Part shown: piece by piece, positions 1-11,400 of the stretch | How positions within the stretch are numbered: position 1 is the stretch's first letter | Layout: every line of letters starts with the position of its first letter | From: Petunia secreta | Taxonomy: Eukaryota > Streptophyta > Magnoliopsida > Solanales > Solanaceae | Direction of reading: 5' to 3' | Length of the DNA: 64,000 nucleotides | NCBI GenBank assembly: GCA_029990175.1 | Contig: JARKIP010000458.1 | Span: forward strand, 248,001-312,000 | The notes under the pieces: generated by a model | Told to the model about the DNA's origin: nothing | The model's database searches: none | Seen by the model: only the letters and a program-made list of their open reading frames with translations | Made by a program: the position numbers and the translations under genes

Positions 1-4
1 TGTA

Positions 5-544
5 TTGAGGAAAATATTGATTGCAAGAGCGAGTATTGATCATGAAATTCTTTGGCAACCAAGAAAAGGGAATGCACACTTTTGGTATGATAATAGGACG
101 GGGTTGGGTCCACTTTATTTTGTTGTTCCTACTCAGTTTGAGTGTGATTTATGGTATAATACGGTCAAAGATGTGGTGGTAGATGGACAGTGGGATGTAT
201 AGCTTCTTCATTAACTCTTACCAAATGATATTGCATGTCATATTGTTGACAGTGTTAGATTGAGCAGGGATGTTGATCAAATGGATAAGGCGTGGTGGTG
301 CCTCATACCTAATGGAATTTTTACTGTGAGTAGTGTTTGGGAATATATTAGGTATAAATGCACGAAGATTCGTATTTTTAAATTTATTTGGTGTACATGG
401 ATTCCTATTAAAGTCTCATTCATGATGTGGAGAATGTGGAAATTCAAGCTTCCGCTAGATGAAGAGTTGAAAAAGATGTATAATTTTCCTTCAAAGTGTT
501 CTTGTTGTGAGAATCCTGGCATTGAGACTAGGGAGCATTTTTAA
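5..544 (+). pseudogene. LINE ORF2 remnant: post-RT region and zinc-binding RT domain
   Basis: Two fragments in different frames. Residues from 5-202 include GNAHFWYDNRTGLGPL, the Trp/Gly-rich linker seen after the RT domain of plant LINEs. 260-544 encodes a 94-residue piece with the pattern of the reverse-transcriptase zinc-binding family: a Trp-rich start (KAWWCLIPNGIFTVSSVW), then KVSFMMWRMW, then a Cys pair in SKCSCCENPGIETREHF where that family ends in CxxC...H. A stop follows HF. The start codons are arbitrary because the true ORF begins upstream of the window. No function is expected. Confidence 0.75.
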
Positions 545-600
545 CTAGTCCAATTTCTTGGTGTTTATGGCAATTCTTTGCGAGGGCAACACACTTTCAT

Positions 601-912
601 TTGGAACCGAGGTCGTTGAATCAAGATTGTCATATGTGGTGGAACCGATGGACAAAGCGTTGGTTACAAGCAACATTTTATACTATTCCATCATTCATTG
701 TGTGGTCATTGTGGAAGAGAAGGAATGTCATCCGTCATGGAGGTAACATATCCTTTATATGTTTAGTTTTTGAAGTTACTAATAATTTATCTTCTTTTAT
801 TAAGGCAAGGTTTTCAAGGATTATGGGGACTTCGGCTTCATGGCCAAATATTGTCCCATCACTGGAAAGATATGTTCCTCAAATTAAGTATTTCAAGGTT
901 GTTTATCTGTGA
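601..912 (+). pseudogene. LINE ORF2 remnant: linker between zinc-binding and RNase H domains
   Basis: The frame reads HMWWNRWTKRWLQATFYTIP followed by SFIVWSLWKRRNVIRHGG. This pattern (a Trp-rich helix, then IW.LWKRRN..H) is typical of the stretch between the zinc-binding domain and the RNase H domain in plant LINE ORF2. It ends at a stop near 912, and the RNase H domain resumes in another frame a few bases on. It is one component of the dead LINE copy and not a separate gene. Confidence 0.65.
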
Positions 913-914
913 CT

Positions 915-2252
915 CTCTTAAAATAACACTGATGGTTCATCTAGAGGTAATCTGGGGCTAAGTTCAATAGGTTTTTTGCATTAGAGATAGAGAGGGAGAT
1001 TTATTGTTTGCCTATGCTAAAGAAAATGGGGAGCATTCTAATGTGTTTGCAGAGACCATGGTAATTTTAGAGGCCATGAAGCAATGTTTTAAAAGGAGGG
1101 GCGTAAGGCGAGGTGTTTTACTTATAATGGAGCGAGGCGTAAGTCCCATGTATCTTTTTTTAATTAATTTTAAATTAATAAAATAGCATAATGAGCCAAA
1201 AATGTCAAAAGTACAGAAAATAATTAAAAAAATTAAAAATAAGAAAAAAGATTATAGTAACAAAAGATCTAACATTTTTAACAATCGTAAGAAATTGAAT
1301 AATGTTACAGTTTTTATGGGATACAAATAAGCCATAAGGCCTTAACCTTCAAACAATTAAAAATAAAAATTTGTTAAAATAAAAAGTGAATAACAATAAA
1401 ATTTATTACTATTATAATTTAAAACATTAATTCTTCATTGATAAATATAAAATTGCTTCTAAGTTGTAAAATAATTGAAGTCTAACAATTTTGAGTGACG
1501 GAAATAAAACATAAAGACCAATAACACATGATGATATAAACATCGACTATGCATTTTCAGATTAAGTATACAGATGATATTCACCGTCATGATATTTTTA
1601 ATTATAATACATGTAATATTATGTCTCGTTAATTGAGCTACACTCAATTTTTAAATTTCTATAGATGAATATAACTTCATTTTTAAAAAAAAATTGTGGA
1701 TGAACAATCTTAATTAGGGAATTGGACAGATCATTTACATAGGTTTTATAAGGCGAGCCCCGAGCATTGAGCATTGGGCGTGCTCTGGGCGCACCGTCGG
1801 GAGCTCGAAGCATAAGCTTCACGGATCTAAGCCCCGTCCGAGAGTCTCAGAGCGTTTTGCAAGTGCCCCGCCCTTGGGCGAGTCCCGGACGAGTCCCAAA
1901 ACTGCCTTTTAAAACAGAGCCATGAAGTATTGTGTTAATCACAACTTAGGACCTACTGTAATGGAAACCGATTCTTTCTTGCTCAAGAATATTATTGATG
2001 AGTCTTGGCCAAATTTATGTGAGCTAGCTACTATTGAGGATGAAATTATTTATTTGAAGGAGCTTGGAGTTTTTAGTTTTATTCACACGTACAAAGAAGG
2101 AAATAGGCTTGCAGATTGTCTTGCAAATTTGGCATATGGGACTCAAGGGATGTCTTTCTCGTCTTTTAATAAGCCACTTGCTCAAGCCAAGGTGTTGGTC
2201 AATCTTGATAAATCATGTTGCACGTCGTGGCGTGCTCGTCCAGTGAAGGGAT
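915..2252 (+). pseudogene. LINE RNase H domain, split by a MITE
   Basis: The domain starts near 915 with NTDGSSRGNLGLSSIGF, which carries the first catalytic Asp of RNase H (DGS). After a frameshift it continues as LLFAYAKENGEHSNVFAETM and EAMK up to 1081. The same frame resumes at 1919 (AMKYCVNHNLGPTVMETDSF), with the Asp of ETDSF, and ends with HTYKEGNRLADCLANLAYG, where the final Asp is ADCLA. The 837 bp between (1082-1918) are a MITE. Its 9-bp target duplication encodes the repeated AMK, so the frame lines up when the insert is ignored. Stops near 960 show the copy was also damaged elsewhere. Confidence 0.8.
1082..1918. mobile_element. Mutator-like MITE in LINE RNase H frame
   Basis: An 837-bp insert flanked by perfect 9-bp direct repeats GCCATGAAG (1073-1081 and 1919-1927), the size made by Mutator-superfamily transposases. 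The ends are short imperfect inverted repeats sharing TGTTTTAAAAGG (left 1085-1096; right as its complement around 1905-1916). The subterminal parts are GC-rich and repeat GGCG/GGGCG motifs (1098-1150 and 1755-1890), while the middle is very AT-rich. It has no coding capacity, so it is non-autonomous. The GC-rich subterminal arms with an AT-rich core are typical of MULE MITEs. The family name is not known to me. Confidence 0.7.
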
Positions 2253-3640
2253 GATGTTAATGAATGAATTGGTGATAATGGAGTTTTTGAGATGGGGATG
2301 GATTGATGTTGCTGCCCAACAAGATCCAGGCCTAAGGGAGGAGATCATATTGGGTATTTTTCCAAACAAGTTTGTTAATTTTGCAGGTACTTTGAAGATC
2401 TTTCTCAGTGCTTTGATTGCTACAGGTCTATTGAAAAGGAGTTTTCATGTTGTTCATCACATAGGAGCATGTTTCTTCACAAAGCATGGTCAGTTCGCGT
2501 GCAGGTTAGTTAATGTGAGCAAATTTCTGAGCAGCTTTGTGCGGAATCTTTTGCTCATTGTGGAGCATGTCAAGGCAACCAAATTTCTGCTCCGCGTATT
2601 GGTTCTCCTCGCGTGCAAGCTCATTTTCGCGAGCCTATTGCTGGAAAGCTTCTTAAGGGGCCTGGTTCTTTGGCGCATATTTTTTTACAGCAATGACATG
2701 ATTATTCATGGAGCAGCTGGGACATTTCTATTACTACAACACAATCCAGCTTGTGCAAAATCATGGTGAGGTTATTTTCTTTATAGCTGTCAAATATTAC
2801 AAAAGTTATGTCATTATACATGGAACAGTTCCAATGACTGTCTCAAGGCGCACTCTACATTGCTTCAAGGAACAGTTCCAAACTATTTTTATTGTTATGC
2901 TAGCTACTAGTTCATTTCATGTAAAGTGCGATGTTTATGTATTATTCTTATTTCTCTTGGTAGTATTAGTATCACATGCTGCTCATTCCAGGGAGACAGG
3001 GGTAGTATGTGGATATTGTACTATTTTTATTGTAGCTAGGCTGTTTTTATTTTTGCGGTTGTTTAGCGCACAACTTGTAAAGACATATTTTAATTGTTTC
3101 ATTATTAGTAAAAATGGTTGCTAGACGCGAAGCCTAGTTGACTCTTTGTTTAAAAAAGAAAATCCTTTTCCTATATATTTTTTGTAAATCTTTAAAAAAT
3201 GTCTCTATATTATGCTAAAATATTTTCTTATTTGTACTTTTGTGTAATTCATTCATGATTTTGAAATACTTTTGGGTTTAGTAATACATGATTAAAATCG
3301 TTACGATTAAAACATGAATTAGATAAGTAAAATGGGGATATTGAGCCCAAATTCAGGATGGACTTGGATGACTTTGTGAGTTAATGTAGGCAACGAATCT
3401 GTTGTATATAGACAACAAAATTTATGTTTTAGAGTTTTATTCTAGTTGTGACACAGTCCTATTAGTTTTACAAATGATCGACAACAATATATATTGGAAA
3501 AGTATAACAATGCAATGATAGCTAATGTTAAGTTACTGATCTTCCCAATTTTAGTTCTAGCTAATTCTGAAAACACTTGCTAGTTAAATAACAAAATATC
3601 ATTGTTTCATGAGAAAAGAAAAACAGGAAAAAAATCTTCG

Positions 3641-3705
3641 CCCCCCTCCCTCCCCCACCCCCAACCCAAACTCCCACCAAAAAAAAAAAAAAAAAAAAAA
3701 AAAAA
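3641..3705. repeat. C-rich tract plus poly(A) run
   Basis: CCCCCCTCCCTCCCCCACCC-type polypyrimidine sequence (3641-3678) runs directly into about 27 consecutive A (3679-3705). This could be a retroposon tail, but no retroposed body is recognisable upstream. Confidence 0.7.
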
Positions 3706-3885
3706 GCTTTGCAGCATTGACTAATTGCTGATTGTTGGTGGATACATACCTCTTTTGACCTTGAACTTAAATACGCATTGACTGAAATTTCCAATATAAT
3801 TCTGTTTTCTGAACTGATTTATTTTTACATCTTGGTTCTATACATGTATCTAATATTAAAATGCATTTTTCAAATCAGAAAAAGG

Positions 3886-4041
3886 TCAATTTTAGTTGGT
3901 GGCAATCTAAAATTGGATTATCTCTTATGGAACTTCTTATTGCAAGGCTTCCACATTTTTCTATCAATTTTAGTTGGTGGCAATCTAAAATTGGATTATC
4001 TCTTATGGAACTTCTTATTGCAAGGCTTCCACATTTTTCTA
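3886..4041. repeat. Perfect 78-bp tandem duplication
   Basis: Unit 3886-3963 is repeated without any visible change at 3964-4041. Each unit starts with an inverted repeat: CAATTTTAG at 3887-3895 and CTAAAATTG at 3908-3916, so each copy can form a 9-bp stem. The length (26 codons) leaves overlapping frames open, but no known protein is encoded. Perfect identity suggests a recent event, or an assembly duplication. Confidence 0.9.
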
Positions 4042-4720
4042 TCTTCAAATTGTACTTTATAAGTATACCAATAGAAGAGGTATAACGCTTGTTACCAAAA
4101 GAAGGCTTATTTTGGAATAAGAAATATTAGTACTTCAACGTATATCAAATGGTTAGGAGACCGACTGCGGTTTCTTGCGAATAACAGTTTACATCCCTTT
4201 CCATTGATCAAAATGCCAAAATGCCACTAGTAAATTAAAGGGAGGAGAGCTATCCTGAATCCTGACAAAAACGCATCCAATTAGGACACTCTATTTTGAA
4301 CTTTCTTCCTTTCCACTTGTCTATCTTTTGTTCTTTGCTGCATTTCGTCTCTTATGTTATACTTTCTTCTATTTTTTTGTAAAAAGTATTTTCATTCATA
4401 AGTTTTCTTGATCCACGTATATAACAGCTTATCCAATATGTTTTTTTTTTTTAATTGTCTTTAACTTAGATAAACAACTCTTTATTTTATTTTTTTCAAC
4501 TTGCTTACAGCCTGCTTTGCCCTGACTGACAGTTAAGTGTCACTTCTTGGGAGTGCACATGGATGCACCAAAATCTTTTTCTCATGAGTGGAATCACCAA
4601 GAATTTTAAATCAAATTACGCAATATTTAGCTAAATTATAAAGACACTCACAATAGAGCTAATAATAATGTAAATAAAAAAGACAAAAAGATGTCAACAA
4701 AATAAATTCTATAACTTATA

Positions 4721-4972
4721 CTCCCTCCGTCCATTTTTACTTGTCCAATTTCTTCAAGCCAAATTTTATTTTTACTTGTTCTTTTAGCAATTCAAGAAAA
4801 AAATAGCCATATTTTTTCTATATTGCTCTTTATATTAAAGACCTTATAATTTTTAAATCAATTCTCAATTAATTGAATTAAGTATCATTAATAAGGGGAT
4901 ATTAGTCAAGTTGAATTTTTTTTTATGGGAGTGAAAAACTGAAAGTGGACAAGTAAAAATGGACGGAGGGAG
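4721..4972. mobile_element. Stowaway MITE (252 bp)
   Basis: Terminal inverted repeats CTCCCTCCGTCCATTTTTAC (left, from 4721) and its complement ending at 4972 are bounded by TA on both sides (4719-4720, 4973-4974), the Tc1/mariner target duplication. The interior is AT-rich and non-coding. Confidence 0.9.
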
Positions 4973-4974
4973 TA

Positions 4975-5449
4975 ATTGTGAAATTAAAAACTAGCATAAA
5001 GAAGTCAACAACTGTACCTTGCGGGTTTGACCTCTTTAAATTTTTTTTATAATTAATAATACTTCTAGTTGCAGCCCCTTTTTAATTAAAACGAAAATGT
5101 CAAACAAGCTTGGTATGTGTTACTTTAAAAAATAAAATTTTGGAGTATTAGTTACTTAGTGGTTTTGCTTTGAATAGAAAATTATTCTCTCTCTTTATTT
5201 TTTTTGGTAGTTGTTTACATGCTAGTACTAAGTCAATATTTCTTTTTCCTGAAATTGAATTTAAAAAAGGTGTCGCTCATTTATTCTTTACTTGTAGTAC
5301 ACAAGCGAAGATTGTTCGAGGCATTTTCGTGGCTGCACTTTGTTGATACCAGCTTGTTTTTATGCTAAAAAGGAGGAGGTGAAATAATACACATGTGGCT
5401 TGAAAGAATTTGAACACTATTTGCCGCTCGGTTGGCCCCCTAAACGGAA
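4975..5449. other. Intergenic, no gene seen
   Basis: AT-rich sequence with no recognisable domain, no long open frame and no clear repeat. Confidence 0.5.
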
Positions 5450-5557
5450 TTAAAGGTGTTCAAATTTAATATATACTAATAACAAATAATATTTTATTTT
5501 TATATGCGATATAATTTTTTAACGAACACAGACCATCATCACTGTAGCTCCGCCACA
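5450..5557. mobile_element. Fragment resembling the hAT-type MITE at 15463
   Basis: The stretch GGTGTTCAAATTTAATAT ... ATAATTTTTTAACGAA ... GTAGCTCCGCCACAG shares the internal ATAATTTTTTAACGAAG block and a GC-rich end with the MITE at 15463-15698. The left terminus is not visible and no target duplication was found, so this is a partial or decayed copy. Confidence 0.35.
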
Positions 5558-5974
5558 GTCATGGTGAAACCATATTTGAAGCCGTTTGAAAGTACAGGAA
5601 TCACAAATTATTTCTTAAATATAACAGTGGCTAAAAAAATTAAAGCAACTTATGGGTTATATTCAAATAAAAGTTAGGTTTTACTTTTAACAATGTTTGA
5701 AAATTATAGATTTAGAAAGAAAAAGGAAACTGACATTAGAAACCTTGTTGAAGTCAAGCTGAATGTTCCTCTTAGGTTCTTGCCATTTGGACACTTGGAG
5801 TTGGTAGGTCAACCAATGCTCTAAATTATTCAAATTTATACAAATTCAAAACTAAGCGCTCCATATAACCAGATCCAAATAACGGCCAAGAGAAAAATAA
5901 AATAGAATGGAGGTTCATTATCCATAGACGTTTATGACGTGGACATCACTGGAATTTTTTCTGTTTGTCTATTA
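5558..5974. other. Intergenic, no gene seen
   Basis: AT-rich, no domain or repeat boundary that I can support. Confidence 0.5.
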
Positions 5975-6212
5975 CTACCTCCGTTCCAAAATGGTTGCCA
6001 TAGTTTCCTTATTAGTCCGTTCAAAAAAGAATGACACAATTCTAAATTTGGAAACATTTTTGAGTTGAAACTACTACTTTATCCTTAATGAAATGATTTA
6101 TAGCCACATATTTATGTATGACTTATTTTGGACCACAAGTTTCAAAAGTCTTACCACATTTCTTAAACTTCGCTCCAAGTCAAACTATGACAACCATTTT
6201 GGAACAAAGGAG
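5975..6212. mobile_element. Stowaway MITE (238 bp)
   Basis: The left end CTACCTCCGTTCCAAAATGG at 5975 and its imperfect complement ending at 6212 (CCATTTTGGAACAAAGGAG) are flanked by TA (5973-5974 and 6213-6214). The interior includes the phrase GTCCGTTCAAAAAAGAATGA common to this MITE family. A frame running through the right half is fortuitous. Confidence 0.88.
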
Positions 6213-6221
6213 TATATATTA

Positions 6222-6248
6222 CTAGTATTACACCCGCGCGATGCGCGG
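6222..6248 (-). mobile_element. Helitron-like 3' terminus
   Basis: Read on the minus strand, a GC hairpin (arms CCGCGC/GCGCGG, plus-strand 6234-6239 and 6243-6248, 3-nt loop) is followed 8 nt later by CTAG (6222-6225) and then T. A short hairpin 8-12 nt before CTRR, with insertion between A and T, is the hallmark of Helitron 3' ends. The body would extend to higher coordinates; the opposite TC end was not found. It abuts the MITE ending at 6212. Confidence 0.5.
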
Positions 6249-6478
6249 TTAAACTATTTCTTTTCATTTATGTATATTAAAAGCTATTTACAGATAATAA
6301 GTGCCACTCTTTTTCCTTTTATTTGCCCCCAAAAAAGTGTTAATTTAGGATTTCAATGTAAAATTAATGGTCTTTTTTCAATCTTATCCTTGAAGTTAAA
6401 GAGGTAAGAGATGATTAATTGTACTTGAGCTTGGTTATCGAAAGTAATAAAGAAAGACAATTGAGCAAAGTAAATATA

Positions 6479-6760
6479 CTCCCCCCATCTCAAATTAATT
6501 GTCCTCTTTATTTTTACACGTCCCTTAAGAAATCATTAATGAAGGAATATTATTGACTATTTTAACCTTATTTAATCTTCATTGGTATTTGAATAATTAT
6601 AATATTAATCAATAAGTGAGATCTTTGTGGTCTTCAAGACATTTACTACTATGGGTAAAATGGAAAAAAATAGAAAATTTTACCTTGAAATCCTAACTGG
6701 ACAAATATTTTGAGACGACTATTTTTAGAAAGAAGGACAAATAATTTGAGACGGAGGGAG
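6479..6760. mobile_element. Stowaway MITE (282 bp)
   Basis: The left end CTCCCCCCATCTCAAATTAA and the right complement ending ...TTTGAGACGGAGGGAG at 6760 are flanked by TA (6477-6478, 6761-6762). AT-rich, non-coding, about 0.9 kb upstream of the GDSL gene start codon. Confidence 0.88.
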
Positions 6761-6762
6761 TA

Positions 6763-7545
6763 ATAATTAATATTTTCTTAATGAACATGAAAAGAGAAAA
6801 TTAGACACTTATAGTGGGATAGAGGTAGTATGAAAATTAACAACTTTTTAAAACTTCAATGTAATATTTGATTTATCAATATTTGGGATAATAAAAAGCT
6901 TCAAAGCATTTAGAACTGGAAAATTATAAATGTTTGAGTAATAATAAAAAGTATTAATAATATAAATTATGATATAATGTATTGAGTATTAGATTGCTTT
7001 AACAGAATTCCAATACTCATTATGTTTCTCAACGCCATGTGTCTAGTAGCAAAATTACCTAATGACAACTTAAATTTGGTTTTATATTTTTATTCTGTTT
7101 CTTGGAATTTCTTATATTGTTCAGTGTTGTTTTATCTTTTAAATTTTCAATTATGTTGTATTATTCATATGATATGACTTTGCACATTATATAGTTTTAA
7201 TGACTTTCAACCTTTTATTTCTCCGGTGAAATTTATTGTTCATACGTTTTTCCTAAATTAACGGTATTGCGTCATGCAGTATCTAATAGTGTTACAGTAT
7301 CATGTGATATTTCTTAGCCTATCACTTGACTTTATATCTTTGGTCGCTCCTCTCATTCCTAATATATTCTAAATAAATAAATATAAATTTTTTTATTCCA
7401 AAAATAAATTTCCACTTGTATTTAGACCTTTTCTAATTATTTTGTGATGAATTCGATGATTTTTTAATTATAAGACCGTAGCGTCTGTTGACCTTATATG
7501 CCCTTTCATTTGAATAGTTGGGATTGGTAGATCAACAAAAGCTTC
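6763..7545. other. Upstream region of the GDSL gene
   Basis: AT-rich non-coding DNA between the last upstream MITE and the likely TATA box. No regulatory element can be named with confidence. Confidence 0.4.
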
Positions 7546-7552
7546 TATAAAT
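7546..7552 (+). promoter_or_regulatory. Likely TATA box of the GDSL gene
   Basis: TATAAAT lies 127 bp before the ATG at 7679, a normal distance in plants for a 5' leader of about 100 nt. The leader is rich in A and C (CAAACTCATCAGAGG, then GAAAAAGAAAAACAG), as plant leaders often are. Position and sequence fit; nothing else supports it. Confidence 0.5.
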
Positions 7553-8407
7553 TCACTCCAAATATCACAAACTCATCAGAGGACTTCAAATTTTTAAGCC
7601 TCCATCACATCTAAAGCCAAATAACTGCCAACAAGAAAAAGAAAAACAGAAAAAATAGAAAAAGCTTAAGGCATTTCCATGGCTTCTTCTTCTTGTTTAC
7701 CCTCTCTTGAGAGTCTTTACATACTTCTTCTGTTAGTTTCATCATTTGGATTTATTTCTGGATGCTATGAATCAATTATAAGTTTCGGCGATTCTTTAGC
7801 TGATACTGGAAACCTTATCCGACTCTCACAATCCAATAATTTTGTTGCTGCCTCTGCACTTCCTTATGGTGAAACCTTCTTTCATCATCCCACCGATACT
7901 TTATGGTCATCTTGTTATTGATTTCATTAGTAAGTATAAATTATATTTTCAGTCTCTATCTTTTAGATCATGTGATAGTGTAAAAGTTTTATTTATCGTG
8001 TATAAAAGTTATGATAGTATAAAAATATGTTAGTCGGGTATAAAGTTATACTATACGTATATATTGACCAATAATTCTCCTTGAGCTTGTCATTTCTTAT
8101 TATTTTAGTGGTGTTTGGGATGTTTACTCCTAATCTTATGGCTAAACTTGGGTTTTAATTATGTTTTGTGATATTGCAGCTGAGACTATGGGTTTCCCAT
8201 TTGTGCCTCCATATGCTGGTGTTATGAATAACACTAGTAGTAGTAATTCTTTACGAGGAGTAAATTTTGCAGTAGCAGGCGCTACAGCAGTGGATGCATC
8301 ATATTATGAGGAAAAGGGAATCAAGAATCCCGTCACCAATGTGTCCTTACGAACTGAATTGGATTGGTTCAAGCAAATATTGTCATCTTTATGCAACTCT
8401 CCTGCAA

Positions 8408-11400
8408 GTAAGACGCCATATCATGATTACTCTTTTTCAGTTCCTAATTCATTTTTATTAATTTTTTGGAAAATAACCTAGTTTCAGAAAATATAAATAC
8501 GGATAGGTAATATCCTAAGTTACGGAGTACGTCATATTCATGTATAAAGCAACCCATGAACATGAACATGACAGACAACTCATCAAGACGTCACATTCAA
8601 CGTTTTCAACCCATTAGCAGAGTGATCCGCTAGTTTTTAACGTGTGCGCGACACTTTTCATGCAACTTTAATCTTGGTTGGTCCAATTTATGTAACCATA
8701 TTTTTTTATTATAAAAACAGTACACTGTATTTTTAAAAACATTTTAATGTGAACTTTTCACACTTGCATGTGTTTTTATATTTCACAAATATCTTAAATA
8801 TAATGGCATGTTTAAACTTCTTATGGAATAAAATTAGAGAAAAAAACATAAATAGCCAAAACTAAGTATGACCTTACTTTCAAATAGACACCGGGAATCT
8901 TGTACAAATGCTAGCCAAATTCTACTGTACACAAATATGTTTACTCAATTTTTTCCTTAAAACTAGGGAGAATAAGGTTGAACTCTTAACAAAATTAGCT
9001 TTAGTTTAGGAAACCCAATCATAGTGGAATTCTTTTTTTTCCTTATAAACTCAATCTGTAAAGTTGTATTCCACAATAATAATTATCTATAACCTGTGGA
9101 TTCTAAACATTTAACTACGTACAAATTCCTTTATAATAGCAAATGGACTTGTAAACGTGGATGTTTACAAATAGGCATCATCTCCCAAAAAATAGGCATT
9201 TAAGATGCTGAATGTTTTATTAAATTGAATGGCTATAAAAAGTAGTAGACATATGGGTAAATGTCTATAAATCATACTCCCTCCGGTTCATAATATTTGA
9301 TTTTTTGGCTGTTTTCACACAGACCAAGGATTCACCCTTTTTGTATTAATTACCAATAAAAATGACCATACTAACCTTTTCTATTTTTTTTAATGACAAT
9401 ATTCCATTTTGGAATTTGGGATCTGATGAATTGATAACAGCTCTTGCATTGAATGAAACCAGCGGAAGTCGAAGAATCAGCCGCAAAGCTCCCATTATGA
9501 GAACTAGTAATGACTCTCAAAGTTTCAATAAGAACTGGATTTTCAATTCAAAAAATACCAATGAAATACATGGAGCCAAAAATTGCATTGGAAAATGTCT
9601 AGGTAGTTGTTCATTCATTGGAAATATAAAAATAACACTAAAAATGGATATTACTCCCTCTTTTTACTCCCAGGGCAATTTTAGAAAAAAGTGGTAAAAT
9701 TCTTCTTGATATCTGAAAAAATCAAATAATATGAACCACAAAAAAAAGCCTAGAAAATCAATTATTGTGAACCGGAGAGAGTAATAAACAAAAAATGAGT
9801 TTATTTTTTGTTGATGACTCTTGTGGATGTCTATGCCACGTAATTTTCTCATAAAAGGATGCTATATAAATTGAAATAGAGAGAAAATTTTAGTTTATAT
9901 GACTTTTGTAAGCAAAGAAACATTACAGAATACAAAAGTCACCACTACTTTATGTAACCACTCACCCAGGGGGCAGGGGCCAGTGCAGGACCCAGTCCCT
10001 ACATTTTCTTTTTTTGTTTTTATTTTTGTTTCTGGCCAGCACCTACATTTTACTTTCTCAAATTGGAAGAGAAGTCGAAGGGTTTTAAGAGTCAAGATAA
10101 GACTTGATCACGTAAAAGGATTAGTCGAGAAGTTTATCAAACGATAAGCATTTCTTCAAGCTTTATATAAGAAAAGTGGTTACTCAATTGGCATAGATAT
10201 GTACAGCACTAACTAGGAGTACAAGGTAATATAATAGAGACTTTGTCCATGAGAACTTTAGTTGTTGCCACGTTAACCATAGATGGAGCATTGAGCCTTC
10301 TACGGTGCGTTGTTATGTAGCTCATGGCTGTAACAATTATGTAGTTTTAAAATAATTACAGCTAAATTTTTACGATAACTTGATAAAAATTAATAACTAA
10401 CATATAATCATAGTTAAAATATAAATATTATTTACACTACTAGCTTTATAATTTAAAGTCTTTATCAAAAGAATAAAATGATACTTGCTGATTTGTTCCT
10501 CAAGAAAGCGTTTAAAAGTTATAGGAGTACTTAAGTTTCTGAATTTCTTGCTAAGTTATCTAGCTAGGCATGAAAAAGCTAAAACATGTTGATGCATTAT
10601 GCGTATAGTGAGGATTACGCAATTCTCTATTATATAATATAATAAATGATCATATGGACTGTTATTTACGATAAAACATAGCCTTAATTAACATAGTTTT
10701 CTCTCTTATTCACCAAAAATACTACTCACCCTCTTTCTATTTAATTATAATTTTCTTATTATTTCGTTTGAAAAGAATACTTATATATTTAAATTTATGA
10801 ATATAATTAAATGATAAATTTTTTATTTTATTCTTAATAAGATATTGTAGCTATATAATAAGTGTCTATGACATATTTGAACAACAAATTTTAAGAGTCT
10901 TTATTACCTTCTAAACTTCGTGTCTAATAACTTGTAATTTAAAATATAAGTAATAAATAAAGTTGAGCCCTATTAGGAAAAAGGAATACTGGATTGGATG
11001 GAGAATATCATCTGTTACTAAAGCAACAAAGCAATATATATTGTGGGGACACCGTGTTATATTCTATTTGGCTATATTCTGCAAAAGCTTTTAGAATATC
11101 TTTTCAGAAATATGCTCTAAACACTTATTTTTTCATTTTTTTCGGCTTATATGGTTTCGGAAAATGAAACTAAACTATGGTCTATTTTTATTCTTGTAAG
11201 ATTTTTAATCCTAACTGAATCTTATTAACCCTCTTAGATCCTTGTGAAAATATTCTAAGAACTTCTTCACATATAAGATGACAGTATGAGCAAGACAAGC
11301 GAACAAGAAGGTATGAGGTGGAGAATAACTAACATGATTTTGGGGCACGTGCAAAGAGTATATTAAATAAGATGAAAAAAAAACTATTGAAAATATACTG

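Larger units (their letters stand above)
1..3150 (+). mobile_element. LINE (non-LTR retrotransposon), 3' half, decayed
   Basis: Translated pieces in order match the C-terminal half of a plant LINE ORF2: a post-RT segment (5-202, with GNAHFWYDNRTGLGPL), a zinc-binding RT segment (260-544), a linker rich in Trp (about 634-912) and an RNase H domain (about 915-1081 continuing at 1919-2250). The pieces lie in different frames with stops between them, so the copy is dead. From about 2260 to 3150 there is no conserved protein; this is read as the 3' UTR, ending near a short A-rich stretch at 3150-3163. The 5' part (endonuclease, RT core) lies off the left edge or is missing. Assignment to LINE is firm; the exact 3' end is not. 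Confidence 0.8.
3151..4718. other. Intergenic, low-complexity tracts
   Basis: No gene recognised. It holds a C-rich stretch followed by a run of about 27 A (3641-3705) and the 78-bp tandem duplication described separately; the rest is AT-rich unique-looking sequence. Short open frames here follow the low-complexity composition and show no domain. Confidence 0.5.

Noticed and set aside
2215..2769. 184-residue open frame after the LINE RNase H domain
   Set aside because: Overlaps the end of RNase H in another frame and runs into the 3' UTR; no recognisable family.
9362..9697. 111-residue frame in GDSL intron 2
   Set aside because: Lies inside a MITE bounded by TA and inverted ends; no domain.
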